A stretch of DNA of 64,000 nucleotides, from NCBI RefSeq assembly GCF_000275845.1, contig NW_006766889.1, forward strand, positions 319,059-383,058, given 5' to 3'. The notes beneath the pieces are model-generated. The model did not search any database. It was not told where the DNA came from and saw nothing but the letters and a program-made list of their open reading frames with translations. Shown piece after piece: positions 14,273 to 25,940 of this stretch. This DNA is from Dichomitus squalens LYAD-421 SS1 (lineage: Eukaryota; Basidiomycota; Agaricomycetes; Polyporales; Polyporaceae). A program made the position numbers and the translations under genes. Position 1 is the stretch's first letter; each line of letters starts with the position of its first letter.

Positions 14273-15125
14273 GGGCGCGACAAGCGCAAGATATCAGGGC
14301 AGACGGCAGCACAAGAGAGGACTCGTTGGAAGAAAGCTTGGAGGCAAAAATCACAGCCGAAGACAGGAACGGGTCAGAAAACTTGTTCCTGCCAAATGAG
14401 GTAGGCAAACGTCATGGCGCTCGAACATATGCGCGCCTGCACCGAGGGATATCTGTACTTCTGCACCTTCGCCTCTTCGCCGCATTCAAGTTTGCTCTTG
14501 TAGAATGCCTATCAAACATTTTGGATGCAGTCGGTCCGATCATTCATAGTCATCTATTGCATGAGACGGCGATCGAGATCCTGGACCATCACTCGCTCGC
14601 AGTGAAGAAACCCCGTCGAGAATACAAATCCGACGGATCGACGAGTCACGAGATCCAGAAGCGTTGTAGATCACGAATAAGGGGTTTCCTGCATGTCTGT
14701 AAGTCTGTCTGTCCTTCTTGGTGCATGAACCATGCAACGGCAATGATGGTGCTGTGATCTCGCTTGCAACCCCACCATGGAGCCAAACGGACATGAAGTG
14801 CTACTTCTCCCCAGACCATTGTTCCTCTCGTTCTATCACGCCACCACAATGCCACACCCATTCATCCTGACAGCAGGTTTCGGGGCGGACTGCGGTCCAC
14901 TGACGTCCGAGCTTGTTCATTCTACACGTGCATGATCAATTCAGCTTGATCTGATCATCGCCGCCCGCCATGGCAGTACTCGAGCGACAGTCACGCTGCG
15001 GCCGTCTCCGAATTTAGGGGACCCTCATCCCCGTGGTGTATATATATATCTCGCTCGCTCGACCAGCATTGCAACCAGACCATCCCCATAACTTACCATC
15101 ACTTAGACCTCAGATCCCAATAACT
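14273..15125. promoter_or_regulatory. Divergent intergenic region of MDN1 and the CBM-DM9 gene, with a TATA run
   Basis: About 850 bases separate the two divergent start codons. A perfect (TA)n tract at 15,039-15,049 lies about 77 bases upstream of the ATG at 15,126 and is a good TATA-box candidate for the plus-strand gene. The MDN1 side shows no obvious TATA box, as is usual for housekeeping genes. Small frames here (e.g. 14,170-14,757) have no recognisable product. Confidence 0.5.
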
Positions 15126-16552
15126 ATGACCTACGAGTGGGAGCCCGGAACATACTACGGCGAGGGTTCGGTGGTAGAGTACCAAGGTAGCCATCGACAT
15201 AGGGTCATTCGGCATAGACATGATCTCATCGTAATCGTCAGGTCACAAGTACAAGATCATTCAGCCTCACACGTCGCAGGTGGGTCCGCTACTCCTCTGC
15301 TAAAGTCTTGAGCTCATCGCCTCCTCTGCGACAGGGCGACTGGACACCTCCGGCCACCCCTGCGCTCTGGGGCCGTCTCCCTGAAGACTATCACCACGAG
15401 GAGCACCACGAGGAGCACCGTCAGGAAAGTGGCTACAACCCTAGCTACAACCGAGACGGGGGATCTAGCAACGAGAAGCATGAAACGGTCATCATTCACG
15501 AGGAAGAGCGCAAGACCGGCTGGGACGCTCTTAGCGACGAACGCAAGCACCAGATCGAGGTGTGTAGCACCTTGCAAATTCCATGAGCTGCGTTCGTGCT
15601 GCTTACAATTTTCAGGTTGGTGGTGGTCTCGTCGCCGGTGCTCTCGCGCTTGGTGCTGGATTCTTCGCGTGGAACGAACACAAGAAGAGCGAAGAAGAGG
15701 TAAGCACTGTAGATGAGAATTAGCGTATTGTGATGCACACCGGCCGACTGACTGGGTCTTATGCGGTATTCAGAAAAAGCAGCACATGTGGGACCTCTCG
15801 AACTGGCTGCGCGACGCTGAGATCCGTACACGCGACTTCTACGGGGGACGTGTCTCAAGCCCAGTGACTTGGGTCTTGGTCGAAGGCAAGAACATCCCCA
15901 CTGACATCGCCATTGTCGGCGGTGAGGAACACGGCACGCCACATTACATCTGCCGTGGCTGGCACGAGGTGAGCCGGAGCTTTGAGATCTGCGAAGCCTG
16001 TGAGCTGATCCATGCTCGGCGATCAGGGCAGTCTCCGTAAGTATCGTGTCACGTCGTCTGCCACTGAGTTCTCGCCCTTCACTATCTCATCACATCTCTT
16101 TCACCAGAGATTGGCAAAGCTTCTTCTATCTTCCAGAAGGGCGGTGTCGTTGGGTATGCGCACAGCGAACACCATGTGAGTGTACTCCTATGCATACTCG
16201 GGCCGATTCCATCCTAAGACTTATCCCATACCAGCTAGGCAAGTTCGAGGTCCTCGTAGGTGACAAGCGTGCCGTTCGCTGGGTTGACTTCCACGGTCGC
16301 TGCGAGCTCGACAAGCTACCCGGTCGCCCTGTCGAGGGTGGTCGCGAAGCCGACGGTTCGCCACTGTTCATCGCCAAGGGAGTCTACAACAAGGCCATCG
16401 TCCCCGGCAAGTGCGGCCCCAAGCTCCCTGCCGCGTTCGTCCCGTATGCCAACAGCGAGAAAGAAGTCAAGGTATGGTAGTCACCGGACCCCACTCATCC
16501 CTTGATCACTAATTTGTCAATGCAGGACTACAGCATCCTTTGCTACGTTTGA
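15126..16552 (+). CDS. CBM5/12 - hydrophobic segment - DM9 (DUF3421) protein
   Basis: My nine-exon model (15126-15186, 15242-15279, 15335-15559, 15616-15699, 15774-15968, 16027-16036, 16108-16175, 16235-16471, 16526-16552) sums to 945 bases, 314 residues plus stop. Residues 2-45 form a chitin-binding-like CBM5/12 module: WEPGTYYGEGSVVEYQG, then YKIIQPHTSQGDWTPP and PALW. A His/Glu-rich spacer (HHEEHHEEH) follows, then a Gly/Ala-rich hydrophobic stretch (GGGLVAGALALGAGFFAW). The C-terminal half carries DM9/DUF3421 repeats, with signatures such as VGGEEHGTPHYICRGWH and GREADGSPLFIAKG. DM9 domains occur in lectin-like and immune proteins of animals and in many fungi. Carbohydrate binding is likely but unproven. 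There is no N-terminal signal peptide, so it is probably cytosolic or membrane-associated. Exon six is only 10 bases. Confidence 0.88.
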
Positions 16553-16721
16553 GTGTGACGCTCACATTACGGGGGTTAGACCGAGAAGGATGCGTGTAAG
16601 ATACCAAATAGTTCAACGATGCCATCTCTGTTGCGCTGCGAAGACGTGAATGTACATTTGTTCTACACTTCTGCCCTCAGTTTTGACCGACGTATCTCGG
16701 CCCCGCACACGTTCACCCACA

Positions 16722-18180
16722 TCAAGCTTTCGCTTTGATCAAGTTGCTCTGGATGACTGAAAGCGCGGCATAGATGAGATCCAACTTCGGCGTCGGCACA
16801 CCCTTCGCTCTCGCCCGGCGCAGAACGCCACCAACGATCGCTTCGACCTCCATGGGCCGCCCATAATCCAAGTCGACGAGCATCGATGGGCGGAACACCG
16901 ACTTCGGGTTCTCGTTCGCGATGATGCGATCGATCACTGCATCCGAAAGCTCTTCGTCCATCGCCGGCGAGGGTGTGAGCGACGCGCGTGCGACGGTGAG
17001 AACCTCCGCCATGATGTCCTTGAGCACCTGACGTGAAGACTCGAGCGCGAGGACGTCGCCTACATGCGTCCGCGCAAGCGTGCAGATGGTGGAGAAGGAC
17101 GCGTTCCTGTGACGCCAAGATGGTCAGCGACACGCCTGCGCGTGCATGCATGATCAACGCCAAGACCTCTCCCGGTCAGCTGGAGTCTAATATGAGAACC
17201 CTCACCAGAGTACCTTCCGCCATCGCGCGACGTCGGCGTCTGGAGCTGCTTCGACGACGGAGCCCCCGGTACGGAGCAACGCTACGAGTTCGTCAAGCGA
17301 CCTTTTGGCCGTCTCCTCGCTGAAGTGCACGGCAGTGTGGGATGTGGGGCGGTGATAGCCCAGAACGAGCCTTTCATTCCCGTGCTGGACGATCCTCCGG
17401 CCTCCCTTAGTGGCAGTCGTGTCGACCCAGCAGCAGCCGGAGATGACTGTCGTTGGAGCGCTGATCACACCCAAGACGTCGAGAAGGGCGTCTTCGATCC
17501 CGATGCCGTTCTGGAGCAGGACGAAGGTCGTGTTTGTGGTGCGATCGCCGCTGGGAGCAGTAGCATCAGCTGGAGGGGAAGCGGCGAGCTTGGAGATCAG
17601 TGGGGCGAGCAGCGCTGGGGTCGTGCAGACCTCTGGGACGCATTTGAAGGCGCAGATGATGTACGCGTATGTGCGGTCTGCGGCTTCTTCGACCGTCTGT
17701 ACGACTAGAAGGAAGTAACATATCAGAGAACTTCAAAAGGAGCAACCTACAGACTGGTGAAGATCGATCCTATGCTACTTACCGCGATATGGCTTCCATG
17801 CGGTGTAGTTCCCGAATCTGTCAGACTCGAAATCTAGCCCATGCTCTGTGAATCGCCGTCTTTAGCTATACAGTCCGCGAGCACCAGCGGGGACAGCCTT
17901 GGCTACCTTGTAGGGCATCGTAGTTCGATCTGATGGATTTAGCATCACTATTACACACTAGGCGGCGGAGTGCTCTGCCAAATACGAACCTGCACACCGC
18001 AGTTATGCGTACCTTGCTTGTCTTGTCGAGGGCAAAAGCGTACAACGCACCAATGGCTGGAAATTTCGTCAAGTAAGTTCAGTTGGAAGTGCTGCGGATA
18101 CACAGCTGGTCACTGATCTTACCGCCAAAACCTACTACGCACACGTCGATGAGACCATCGGAGGCCATGTTCACCGCCAT
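16722..18180 (-). CDS. Ketopantoate reductase-like (ApbA/PanE family) oxidoreductase
   Basis: NADPH-dependent reductase fold. Members of this family convert 2-dehydropantoate to pantoate for pantothenate/CoA synthesis, though many fungal paralogues act on other 2-oxo acids. The N-terminus reads DVCVVGFGAIGALYAFALD, a Rossmann GxGxxG motif split by an intron just after GFG. Spliced exons continue with VRITAVCRSNYDAL, EHGLDFESDRFGNY and WKPYR, then VEEAADRTYAYIICAFKCV and LLQNGIGIEDALLDVLG, which matches the family's conserved QNG(I/V)G segment. The C-terminal ApbA_C helical domain ends IYAALSVIQSNLIKAKA. Two in-frame starts are possible, 18,180 (MAVNMASD) and 18,168 (MASD). I count at least seven exons, two of them short. 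The gene is convergent with the CBM-DM9 gene, about 170 bases away. Confidence 0.85.
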
Positions 18181-19451
18181 TGATGAGACAGGGACTACTC
18201 CAAGTTGTAGGTGATCGCGCCACAAGTACAGTTAGTATTCGGAGACGTCCGACGCGTTCACATAGGCTACGATGGCGACAAGCGTCGAAGGCCCCAAGTC
18301 CTCGACGCACCGCCACAACAACAGCTGAGGACGTTCATCTGTCGCCGTATCTTTCATCTACACCTCTCACAAATTGAGGAGAACTACTGTTATGTGAACA
18401 CTACTGAATCTTTTGAAGTAGTATACTAGTACACCTTCAATGGTATAGGTAGCGTATGCCAGACTTCACTGAACGTTCGGGATGGCATCGCAGTGGCGAA
18501 AGCTCACTCCAGAGGACTAGTAAATGTTGTCCTTTGTCGTATCTCCATTTACGCCAACGGAGTCGGTGCTGGGGTTTCGCAACGCTTCTCCGCTACGAGA
18601 TTTTGGATGTCGTAGTCGAGCTATAGGGCATCTCTTGGCACACGTGGACGCTCTGAGAAGACTGGGAGGACCCGGAGCTCCCCAAGTATGAGGGTATAGA
18701 CGGGGTCAGTCGTTGACTGTACTACGATCATACCGAGGTTGACCGAAATCACCTGTTCCCAATAGCCCAAGGAGCCAATTCGCCGGGTGCCACACCATTC
18801 AGGCTGTATTCGCATGTACATACTGATTGCAGTTAGAGCGAAGGTTCGGAGCAGGGATTGGGCTGTAGTATTGTACTCGGGGCCGATATGGATACCTGTT
18901 GTCGCGATTATACACGTTGATACTGTGGTCTTTGATGTTATATGTCGCAAGCGCATCAGAGCGTGCATTGAACAGCTGTGTGAGGTTGATGATGACCAGC
19001 GTATCAAGCGGCTGAAACGCGTAGGGCCTGGAGTGCGACTAAAAGTTCAAACGCGCGCTAGAGTCTCGAAGAGTAACATAAAGTGAAGATGACGAAAATT
19101 GGGCGCACTCAGTCAAGATTGAGAGACACATGGACACGTATGAGTTCGCGCGGGAGTGGCGGAACCCTCGCTGGGATCACGCCCACGTGGCTATGTGAAG
19201 CTGTGGTGGGCGTGGGCGCTTGGGAGAAGGAATCGGTTTTGGGCAGAGTCGAGATTCGAGATCAGTGGGCGGGCCTCGTAACAGTAACCTCTGCCAGACT
19301 CCAGCTTGTTTCTCGTGTGTCTCCTTTACCCCGCTTTCGACCACTGCTTTTCTGCAGGGCAATACCCACTCGTCTTCCACGAAGACGCCGTATCCTTGAT
19401 TCAATCATACTTCCTGCCGAAGCCACCTTCGGGCCCTCTTGACAGCTCGCC
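18181..19451. other. Intergenic, about 1.27 kb, divergent promoters
   Basis: Lies between the divergent ketopantoate reductase-like gene and AVL9. A minus-strand frame of 128 codons (18,621-19,007) is the longest frame, but it has no recognised motif and no convincing neighbouring exons. A pyrimidine-rich stretch before the AVL9 start (19,300-19,450) is typical of a fungal core promoter. I see no RNA gene or repeat. Confidence 0.4.
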
Positions 19452-22400
19452 ATGTCCTCTGCTTTCGATGTTTCGCCAGAGCCTTCGCCTCTCAACACCC
19501 GCTTTCTCGTCGGCCAAGACCACGATGATGACCACGATGACGAACCTCACTTCTCCGACGGCGACACCGCGTCAGCGCGCTCTATTGCGCTCTCATCTCC
19601 GCCACGCTCTCCTCGCGACTCTGTCTCTCTCGGTGTTTCGCAGCCGCAGGAGCCAGCGGTCACCCCGGTGACTCTCGTCCGTCAAAGTCTTTCCCTTGCT
19701 GGCCTCTCAAAGAGAAATACCGTCGACACCGAAGGGAGCTCGCTTAACTCGGAGGTGGACGGAGACGGAGACGACAGGAGTTTCTTTGCACGCAAGTATG
19801 AAGGGGAGTCTCCTCTATCTAGCGTTGCCCCCTCTATGCACGAGTTGGACAAGCCCATGTCCACCCCGCTGCCCCCGTCATTGCCTCCTTCCGCGTCCTT
19901 CATGATGTCACCAAGAGCATCCTCGGCAGGCATTCACCTGAGGAGCGACACCGAGAGCGTTGCGTCATTCGGTTCCGAGTCTACCTCATATTCCAAGAAG
20001 GCTCGGCCAGAATCATTGATTGTGCAGCCCACGAAGGGGCCATTGGTGTTGGGCATTGCGCTGGTGGATTTCAACCATCTGGTGTGTTCACTCCCTGTTC
20101 GCTGCCATTGCTTCGTGCTTGACATCTATGCGGCACTGCGTTTCTTGGTGCGGCACAGGTTGGTCCTAAGATCGAGTTCTCGAGGGGAGATATCTTCGAC
20201 GACGAGGAGATTGCGAAGATCCTTCCTTTTCTTGCGCTGCCCGACGGCGCACACCTTGTAAGTCATGACGTCTACGCATATACCAATAAAGTTCACGCTA
20301 GTGACGCTGTGATAGACCACGGAAGACTACTCGTACTTCCATTTGGTGCCATCAACACCGAACCCAACCACCATCTTCGGAATCTCGTAAGCGTCTCTCA
20401 CGAATCCAGCTGCGTGCGGATATGAACTATGGATTGCAGATGTAATCGGCAAATTAGCTCTGCCGAGCTGCTCGCAAAGGGCCCTGACGTGACACGATCT
20501 ACGGTGCAGAAGGCTGTGGTTGTCCTCGCATCGAAACCAGTTTTTGGGCCCATTCGGTAACAAGTCCCCAGTCACGCATGCAGGGCGGTATTGACCCGCC
20601 ATTCTACAGTGACCGTCTGGGCGTGATCACACGAGCGCTGTTCTCGCAGCGGGATTTCACCGATACGAGCATCTTGGATGACTTCCACTCATCGCTGGAG
20701 CCGTCACTTCGAGGTCAGATGACTGAGAGCGGATTGTACATGGGTGAGACAGGCAACGAACACCTATATTGTCAAGGGTATGTACTGAATTTCCGTTTTT
20801 CACAGGAACAAGCTTGCGGGAATTGGTTCACAACTTTCGTCAACGAACCCTCGTGTTGGTCAAGGCGCTCATGTTGCAGAAGAAGGTGAGAAGGCTCCTC
20901 AGGAAGTGCCCCGATGTCTCACTGAGAAGTCTTCGATGGCAGATTATGTTCTTCGGCCACCCAGTAGAGCGCCTATGCACATATCAGTATTCTTTGGTCA
21001 CTCTCATTCCCGGTAAGGTCTTCAGGGGGTCGATGCCGTGATATACTCACACCTGGGTAGGCCTTCTCCATAATCTGGATGATTCCGGCTCGCCACCACT
21101 TGCCTACCGCGCCCAGACACTTCAACGACCAACTTCGCTCAAGACGTCTGACCCTAAGAGCATGCTAGCTTACATGGGTCTCCCTCTCGATTTATTCGGC
21201 AAGGTATGCGCATACACCTGCTGTTACAATCATATACGACTTCATCGAGGATTGCCAGGACGCGTTCTTTCAGCCGTACCTACCATTACAACAGCTCGAT
21301 ATGCTCAGAGACACCCCGTGTTGGCTCTGTGGGAGCACGAATTCAATCGTCACGCAGCAGAAGGAGATCGACTTGCTTGTGAATGTGGGTTTTCTCGCAT
21401 GTCCAGATAACGACGAGCCCTAGTCTTATACCTGGTCGCTTGTGACAGATCGAGACGGGCGCGATTGAGTTCCGCAACGCAAACGTCGAGCGGATGGTTG
21501 CCTTGACGCCCGCGGACCGGAAGTGGATGGACGAGATTTTGAAGGATGTGAATGATGGATATAGCGAGGACCCGAATGTCAACGCGAGCATGCAGTATGT
21601 TACACATCTCCCGCTGCAGTTATCGCATGTCCATTCTGATGGGTGGGTAGCTTCAAGGGCAGCGATGATTATCTCCGCCAGAAGTTCGAGGAATACATCT
21701 TTGGCGCTCTGTCGTCGGTGAAGTACGCCTCGTTCTTGGCCAAGGGTCAGGGAAACGGTGTCGTCATTGCGGATGGGTCAGCGGACCCGAACTCGCTGCA
21801 GGACTTCAATATGGTCTGGATACAGGAGTTCAAGAAGTCGAATGCGTATGAGGTCTGGGAGCGAGTTACTGATCCTCTGCTGTTCGATCTTGTCGAGGCA
21901 CGGTACGTGTTTTGCACGCAATCTTCACCTTGTGGGGACGCTCACCGTTGTGCGTCCAGGCATCCATGCAGCGAGAAGCCGTCCGTCGTCGCCGATATTG
22001 GCTTGCGTCTTTCGGAAGGTATCCAAGAGCTCAAGCTCGACCAACAACTTGCCCCCACACGGGAGGCGATTTCGCGCACACTCGCGGTCGGCTCGACAAA
22101 CTTCTTCAACGCCGTTGCAGGGGTGCGTGAGCGCTGGATGCAGCGCAACCCGAGCTCCTCAGGTTCCAGCACAAGCGACGGCTCCTCCAACCTCACCAAG
22201 GTCAACTCGCGCGGGAGCGACGGCACCTCGTCCTCACTCAAGGGATCTCCGGAGATGTCGCGGAACGACTCTGCCCTGTCGAGCCCAACTTTGACGGCGC
22301 CAGCGAAGCACGGTGGCCTGCGTCCGCTCAGCATCGTCGGCGCACAGGCGCGAGCGCAGCCCGAGCCCCCCAAACAGCAGCCGTCGACGTTCAGCTCGTG

Positions 22401-22749
22401 GGGCGCGTCCGTCGGGTCATTCTTCTCACAGCGCGCAGCGAGTCTCTCGGTATCGTCATCGCGCCCGCCGAGCCTCACGTCGGTGTCGAGGGGCCCGTCA
22501 CCTCAGCCGCCTGTGGTCCCAGTCACTGTCTCGGGCGATAAAGGGACGCCGCCCATCCCGAAGGAGACGCCTCCGATCCCGAAGGATGTACCGCCCGTGC
22601 CGGCGGAGGACGAGCCCGAGTTCCAGCCGATGAATTTGGAGCAGGCGTACGCTGCTGCACACAAGGACGGAGAGCGGGACCTGGCACCGGGGAAGGAATC
22701 GGATGCTATGTCGACGATATCGTCTGGCGATACCGGGTTTGCTATGTGA
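19452..22749 (+). CDS. AVL9: AVL9-family late secretory pathway protein
   Basis: AVL9 proteins are DENN-related factors of exocytic traffic from the late Golgi to the plasma membrane. The start at 19,452 gives MSSAFDVSPE, followed by about 200 low-complexity Ser/Pro-rich residues. The conserved core then begins with LVLGIALVDFNHL, spliced to VGPKIEFSRGDIFDDEE and ILPFLALPDGAHL, then TTEDYSYFHLVPSTPNP, all characteristic of the family. Later exons include SMLAYMGLPLDLFGK, PCWLCGSTNSIV, IEFRNANVERMVALTP and the long last exon (from about 21,640 on) with FEEYIFGALSSVKY and VWIQEFKKSNAYEVWE. The C-terminal 200 residues are Ser/Pro-rich with repeated PPIPKE units and are probably disordered. About ten exons. 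Family call firm, some internal borders approximate. Confidence 0.92.
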
Positions 22750-23464
22750 GGAAGAGGATACACCTCGGCGGTTGATAGGCCCGGACGCGTGCTGGACATG
22801 ACGGGGGGAGCAGCGGGGCTAGCTCTGTGCGTTACATGACGAAGAGATGACGACAAACGATGGCATACGAATATATGGACCACAGGCAGGTGTTAGGGTC
22901 GGAGACGAGAGTTAAGAGACTCGGTGCGTCCGTTGCGAATCCATTTTTAACGTCGTTGCGGGTAATATCGCTCGTGTTCTAGTTATGGCATTAGTTCGTA
23001 AATTATTACGCAAGTCTTTGTCGTCCCCGCAATCTACTGTAGAGCATTTTGGAGGCACAGGCGGTGCGGTTCGGCGTTCAAGCATCGGCAATCTCTGTCA
23101 CGTTTCGGGTTCTGCAAGAGCGGACGGTCGCCAGGTATTGGTCTTCAATATTTCAATCACTTATTCGCCACGCGTAATCGCCGATACGGGCTTCGCTCTG
23201 ATCACCACTTCCTCCATTGAATGTATCCACAATACACCGGATCTTCCTACACCTTCAAACTCCCGCAGCATATCCTCAACTTTACGCTCTCGTACCGGAG
23301 GACTTCTATGGTTTCGGCTGGATGTTCGCCTTTCCATCAATCCTTTGAATGGATGGCTGACTACGACGCTGAACACTTCTAATGCCTGTCCAGGGCGGCA
23401 GTACGCGGACATATCACTCTTCATAGCCTTCGCTTCCGCAATGCATACACTCAGGTCTCCCCTG
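22750..23464. other. Convergent intergenic region with an unexplained minus frame
   Basis: This 0.7-kb gap lies between the 3' ends of AVL9 and the F-box gene. A minus-strand frame at 23,161-23,424 (about 88 codons from its ATG, open further upstream) could be leftover coding sequence or a long 3' UTR of the F-box gene. It has no recognised motif. Nothing else is seen. Confidence 0.35.
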
Positions 23465-25328
23465 TCATCGAGTCTTTCCCCACGGATCCCACCTCCACGA
23501 TCTCCAGTACGGTGCGCAGTCTTCAGACTCGTCTAGGCAGACCGGCGAGAGCTGCGACATCCAATGGTCCCATAGACCATCTGACCGCACGTCCCCCGTC
23601 CTGACCACATCTCCTGCTCCGTCGTACTGGTGCAACATGCCCAACGCGGACATGGTTTGGATGCCACGGCCGAGGATAACTCGAGTGAGCGGATGACCCG
23701 CGGCCGCGCGCGAGAAGGCGAGTTGTAGCATATACACCGCGTCCTCGTCCGTCAGGCAGTCCACGCGGAGCGTGCTCAGCCGTGGACACGCGAGGTCCTC
23801 AGACGCTGTATCTCCCGGCGCCTCAAGCGCTTTGAGCGTCTTCCGCTCGCGGAGATTTGCCTTCCGGCTCCAGTCCCTGCATACAATGAGAGACTCGAGT
23901 TGGGACATGCGGGGTAGGAGGGTGTCGGGCGATGGAGTCCTCAACAGACGCTCGGCCTCCGCGGCTATCCACACCCCTCGAGCGTTGACAAATACGGAGG
24001 ACTGCGCGAGGGCAGCGGAGAGATCCAGGTTGTCCTCCGGGTTCACTTGAAAGGGGGTCGCGACGTCGAGTTGGAGATATCGGCTCTGCGTTATGTTGAA
24101 CACTTGAATACAGTACACGTTGTAGTGTTGGACGTAAGTGAACTTCTTATCTGGATATATGCGCCAGGCTGTAGGGCCGTCCGTCAGACCTACGAGGTCC
24201 AGGCAAGTGGATAGCTCCCGAGGACGGAGTTCGCCTAACCGAATAACACAGGTCGAGGAGATGAGAACGTGAGTGAAGAAGGCCCGGTACACATCTAGAT
24301 CTCCAGTGGCACCTCCAGGGTATTCGTGGGGATAACGTGTCAGGAGCACCAGCCTCTGGAGGTTCTGCAGAGTGACGGAACCTTGCCAGCCCTCGAGGGA
24401 CATATCGGCATGTTCCAGACCATCCAGGTACAGCGTGGTCAAGCTAGGGCATTCGGAGAGGAATGTGAAGAGGTGGCACATATTGAAAGTAGGGTTGGTG
24501 GTTGGTCGGCTTGAGATGATTAAATGTGTGAGAGAGGGGAAGCCGGAGGATGGGACGAAATCAACTGCCTGTAATGATAACGTCTTCAGGCTAGGGCAGC
24601 CACTGGGGAATACTGGCGCCGTTCTAACACCGTACAGGCAGTTCCTGATGGTGCAGTGTCGAAGATCAGGTAATGGAGTGGACACAATGGTGGTGAATGT
24701 GGAGAAGCTGACAAGTTGCACGATGACCTCTTGAACACGATGACCCTGTTCGCTAAGGAGGAGGATCGTGCGTGGAGAGGCACGTGGTCCTAAAAGAAAT
24801 CTAAGAGGACCACGGGTACAACGATGGAGATAATGAGTATATATCGGAGCCTGTTGGTTGCTGTCGTCCATGATCATCGACCACAGCGACGGGGTAGCCA
24901 ACGCAACTTCGCGCCAACGCCTACATGTCGCAACAATTGGAAGAAGGTCAGAGACCTGGAGCATCTTGTTGGAACTGAATGTCGGAAGTCCATCTCTTGC
25001 AAAAGGGTGTGTCCGAGGTACCAAAGAAAAGATGGCAGCGAGAAGCTCCTGGGGTAGCCGATTTATAGGACGATATCCGTTAACCAGTTCACGGAGAGCG
25101 ATGGAGGAATTTTCAGCGAGATTGTATAGATCTTCGAGCTAGAGGAATAATAAATATAAGGTTTCGTCCAGGTTGATTCATCCGTCTGCTCCTCAAACGT
25201 ACCGTCTCTACGTGCATCTCACTGAAAAGAAAGCGAATGCAATGAGAATAGTACTCATTTTCTTCTATAAGGATTGTCGTACCCCTTCCCAAGTCTTGAA
25301 GAGCTGCGCAAACTTTGGACCTGCTCAT
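23465..25328 (-). CDS. Agaricomycete-type F-box protein
   Basis: F-box proteins are the substrate adaptors of SCF ubiquitin ligases. Large divergent families occur in mushrooms, and most members have no known substrate. I join a short first exon (start 25,328, MSRSKVCAAL; an inner ATG at MHVET is an alternative) across an intron at 25,202-25,139 to LEDLYNLAENSSIALRELV. The F-box itself follows: INRLPQELLAAIFSLVPRT, then LLPIVATCRRWREVALATP and LWSMI. The rest (about 450 residues) is a leucine-rich-repeat-like region with spaced motifs such as LPDLRHCTIRNC, CPSLKTLSLQAVDF and CPSLTTLYLDGLEH. It ends WRWDPWGKTR. F-box call good; choice of start uncertain. Confidence 0.82.
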
Positions 25329-25940
25329 GGAATGCGCGAGCGAGGTTCATCGTCCCGAGGGTTGGGAGTGTCAACTCCGCAGTTCCCGTGGTTTTGGGAG
25401 GCATGACCGGATTGATGACTTCGGACCTGCGTCCTCTGTAATGTCGACCTAAGTCCTTGTATGCTTGACGCTTCTATCGACGTATAGGGGAATGTGTCCG
25501 TATGTGTCGGAATCAAGTTTTAGGGCGCTGCTCAACTCTTGTCGGTGGCTCATTTGCCCATGCGCGCTTGATGGCCGCCGATAGATCGACTGTCCTTAAC
25601 GCGACCGGAAGCATGCCTTCGGTATCGAGCGCACAATCGCATCCCGCCGCGTTGCTCAACATTTGCAGGATTCTATTGGCACTCATTCAAGAGCTGCGAG
25701 CGGCGAAGTTTGAGATAATGCCTCAGTAGGGATGTACCACTATGGGCGCTACCTTGCGCTCAGCGTGGGAGAAATCTGACGAAGACGCGAGATGTTACGC
25801 GATCACGTGTGCAGGCAACACGCGTCAATTGCAAGCGCGATACCAAAGCGCCGGTGTGCAGGTCACAGGCAGCGTGAATGGATCTTCTTGCCCATAACCA
25901 CTACTGTCCCTGACCTCTCCCTTTCTACATCAGACTCAGC
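25329..25940. promoter_or_regulatory. Divergent promoter region of the F-box and MMS22-like genes
   Basis: About 610 bases between divergent starts. There is no TATA box. A 75-codon plus frame (25,502-25,729) has no recognised motif. The Kozak context around the ATG at 25,941 (tcagcATGGctg) is good. Confidence 0.4.

Noticed and set aside
18621..19007. 128-codon minus frame in the 18-19 kb gap
   Set aside because: Looks partly protein-like but has no motif or neighbouring exons that I can support.
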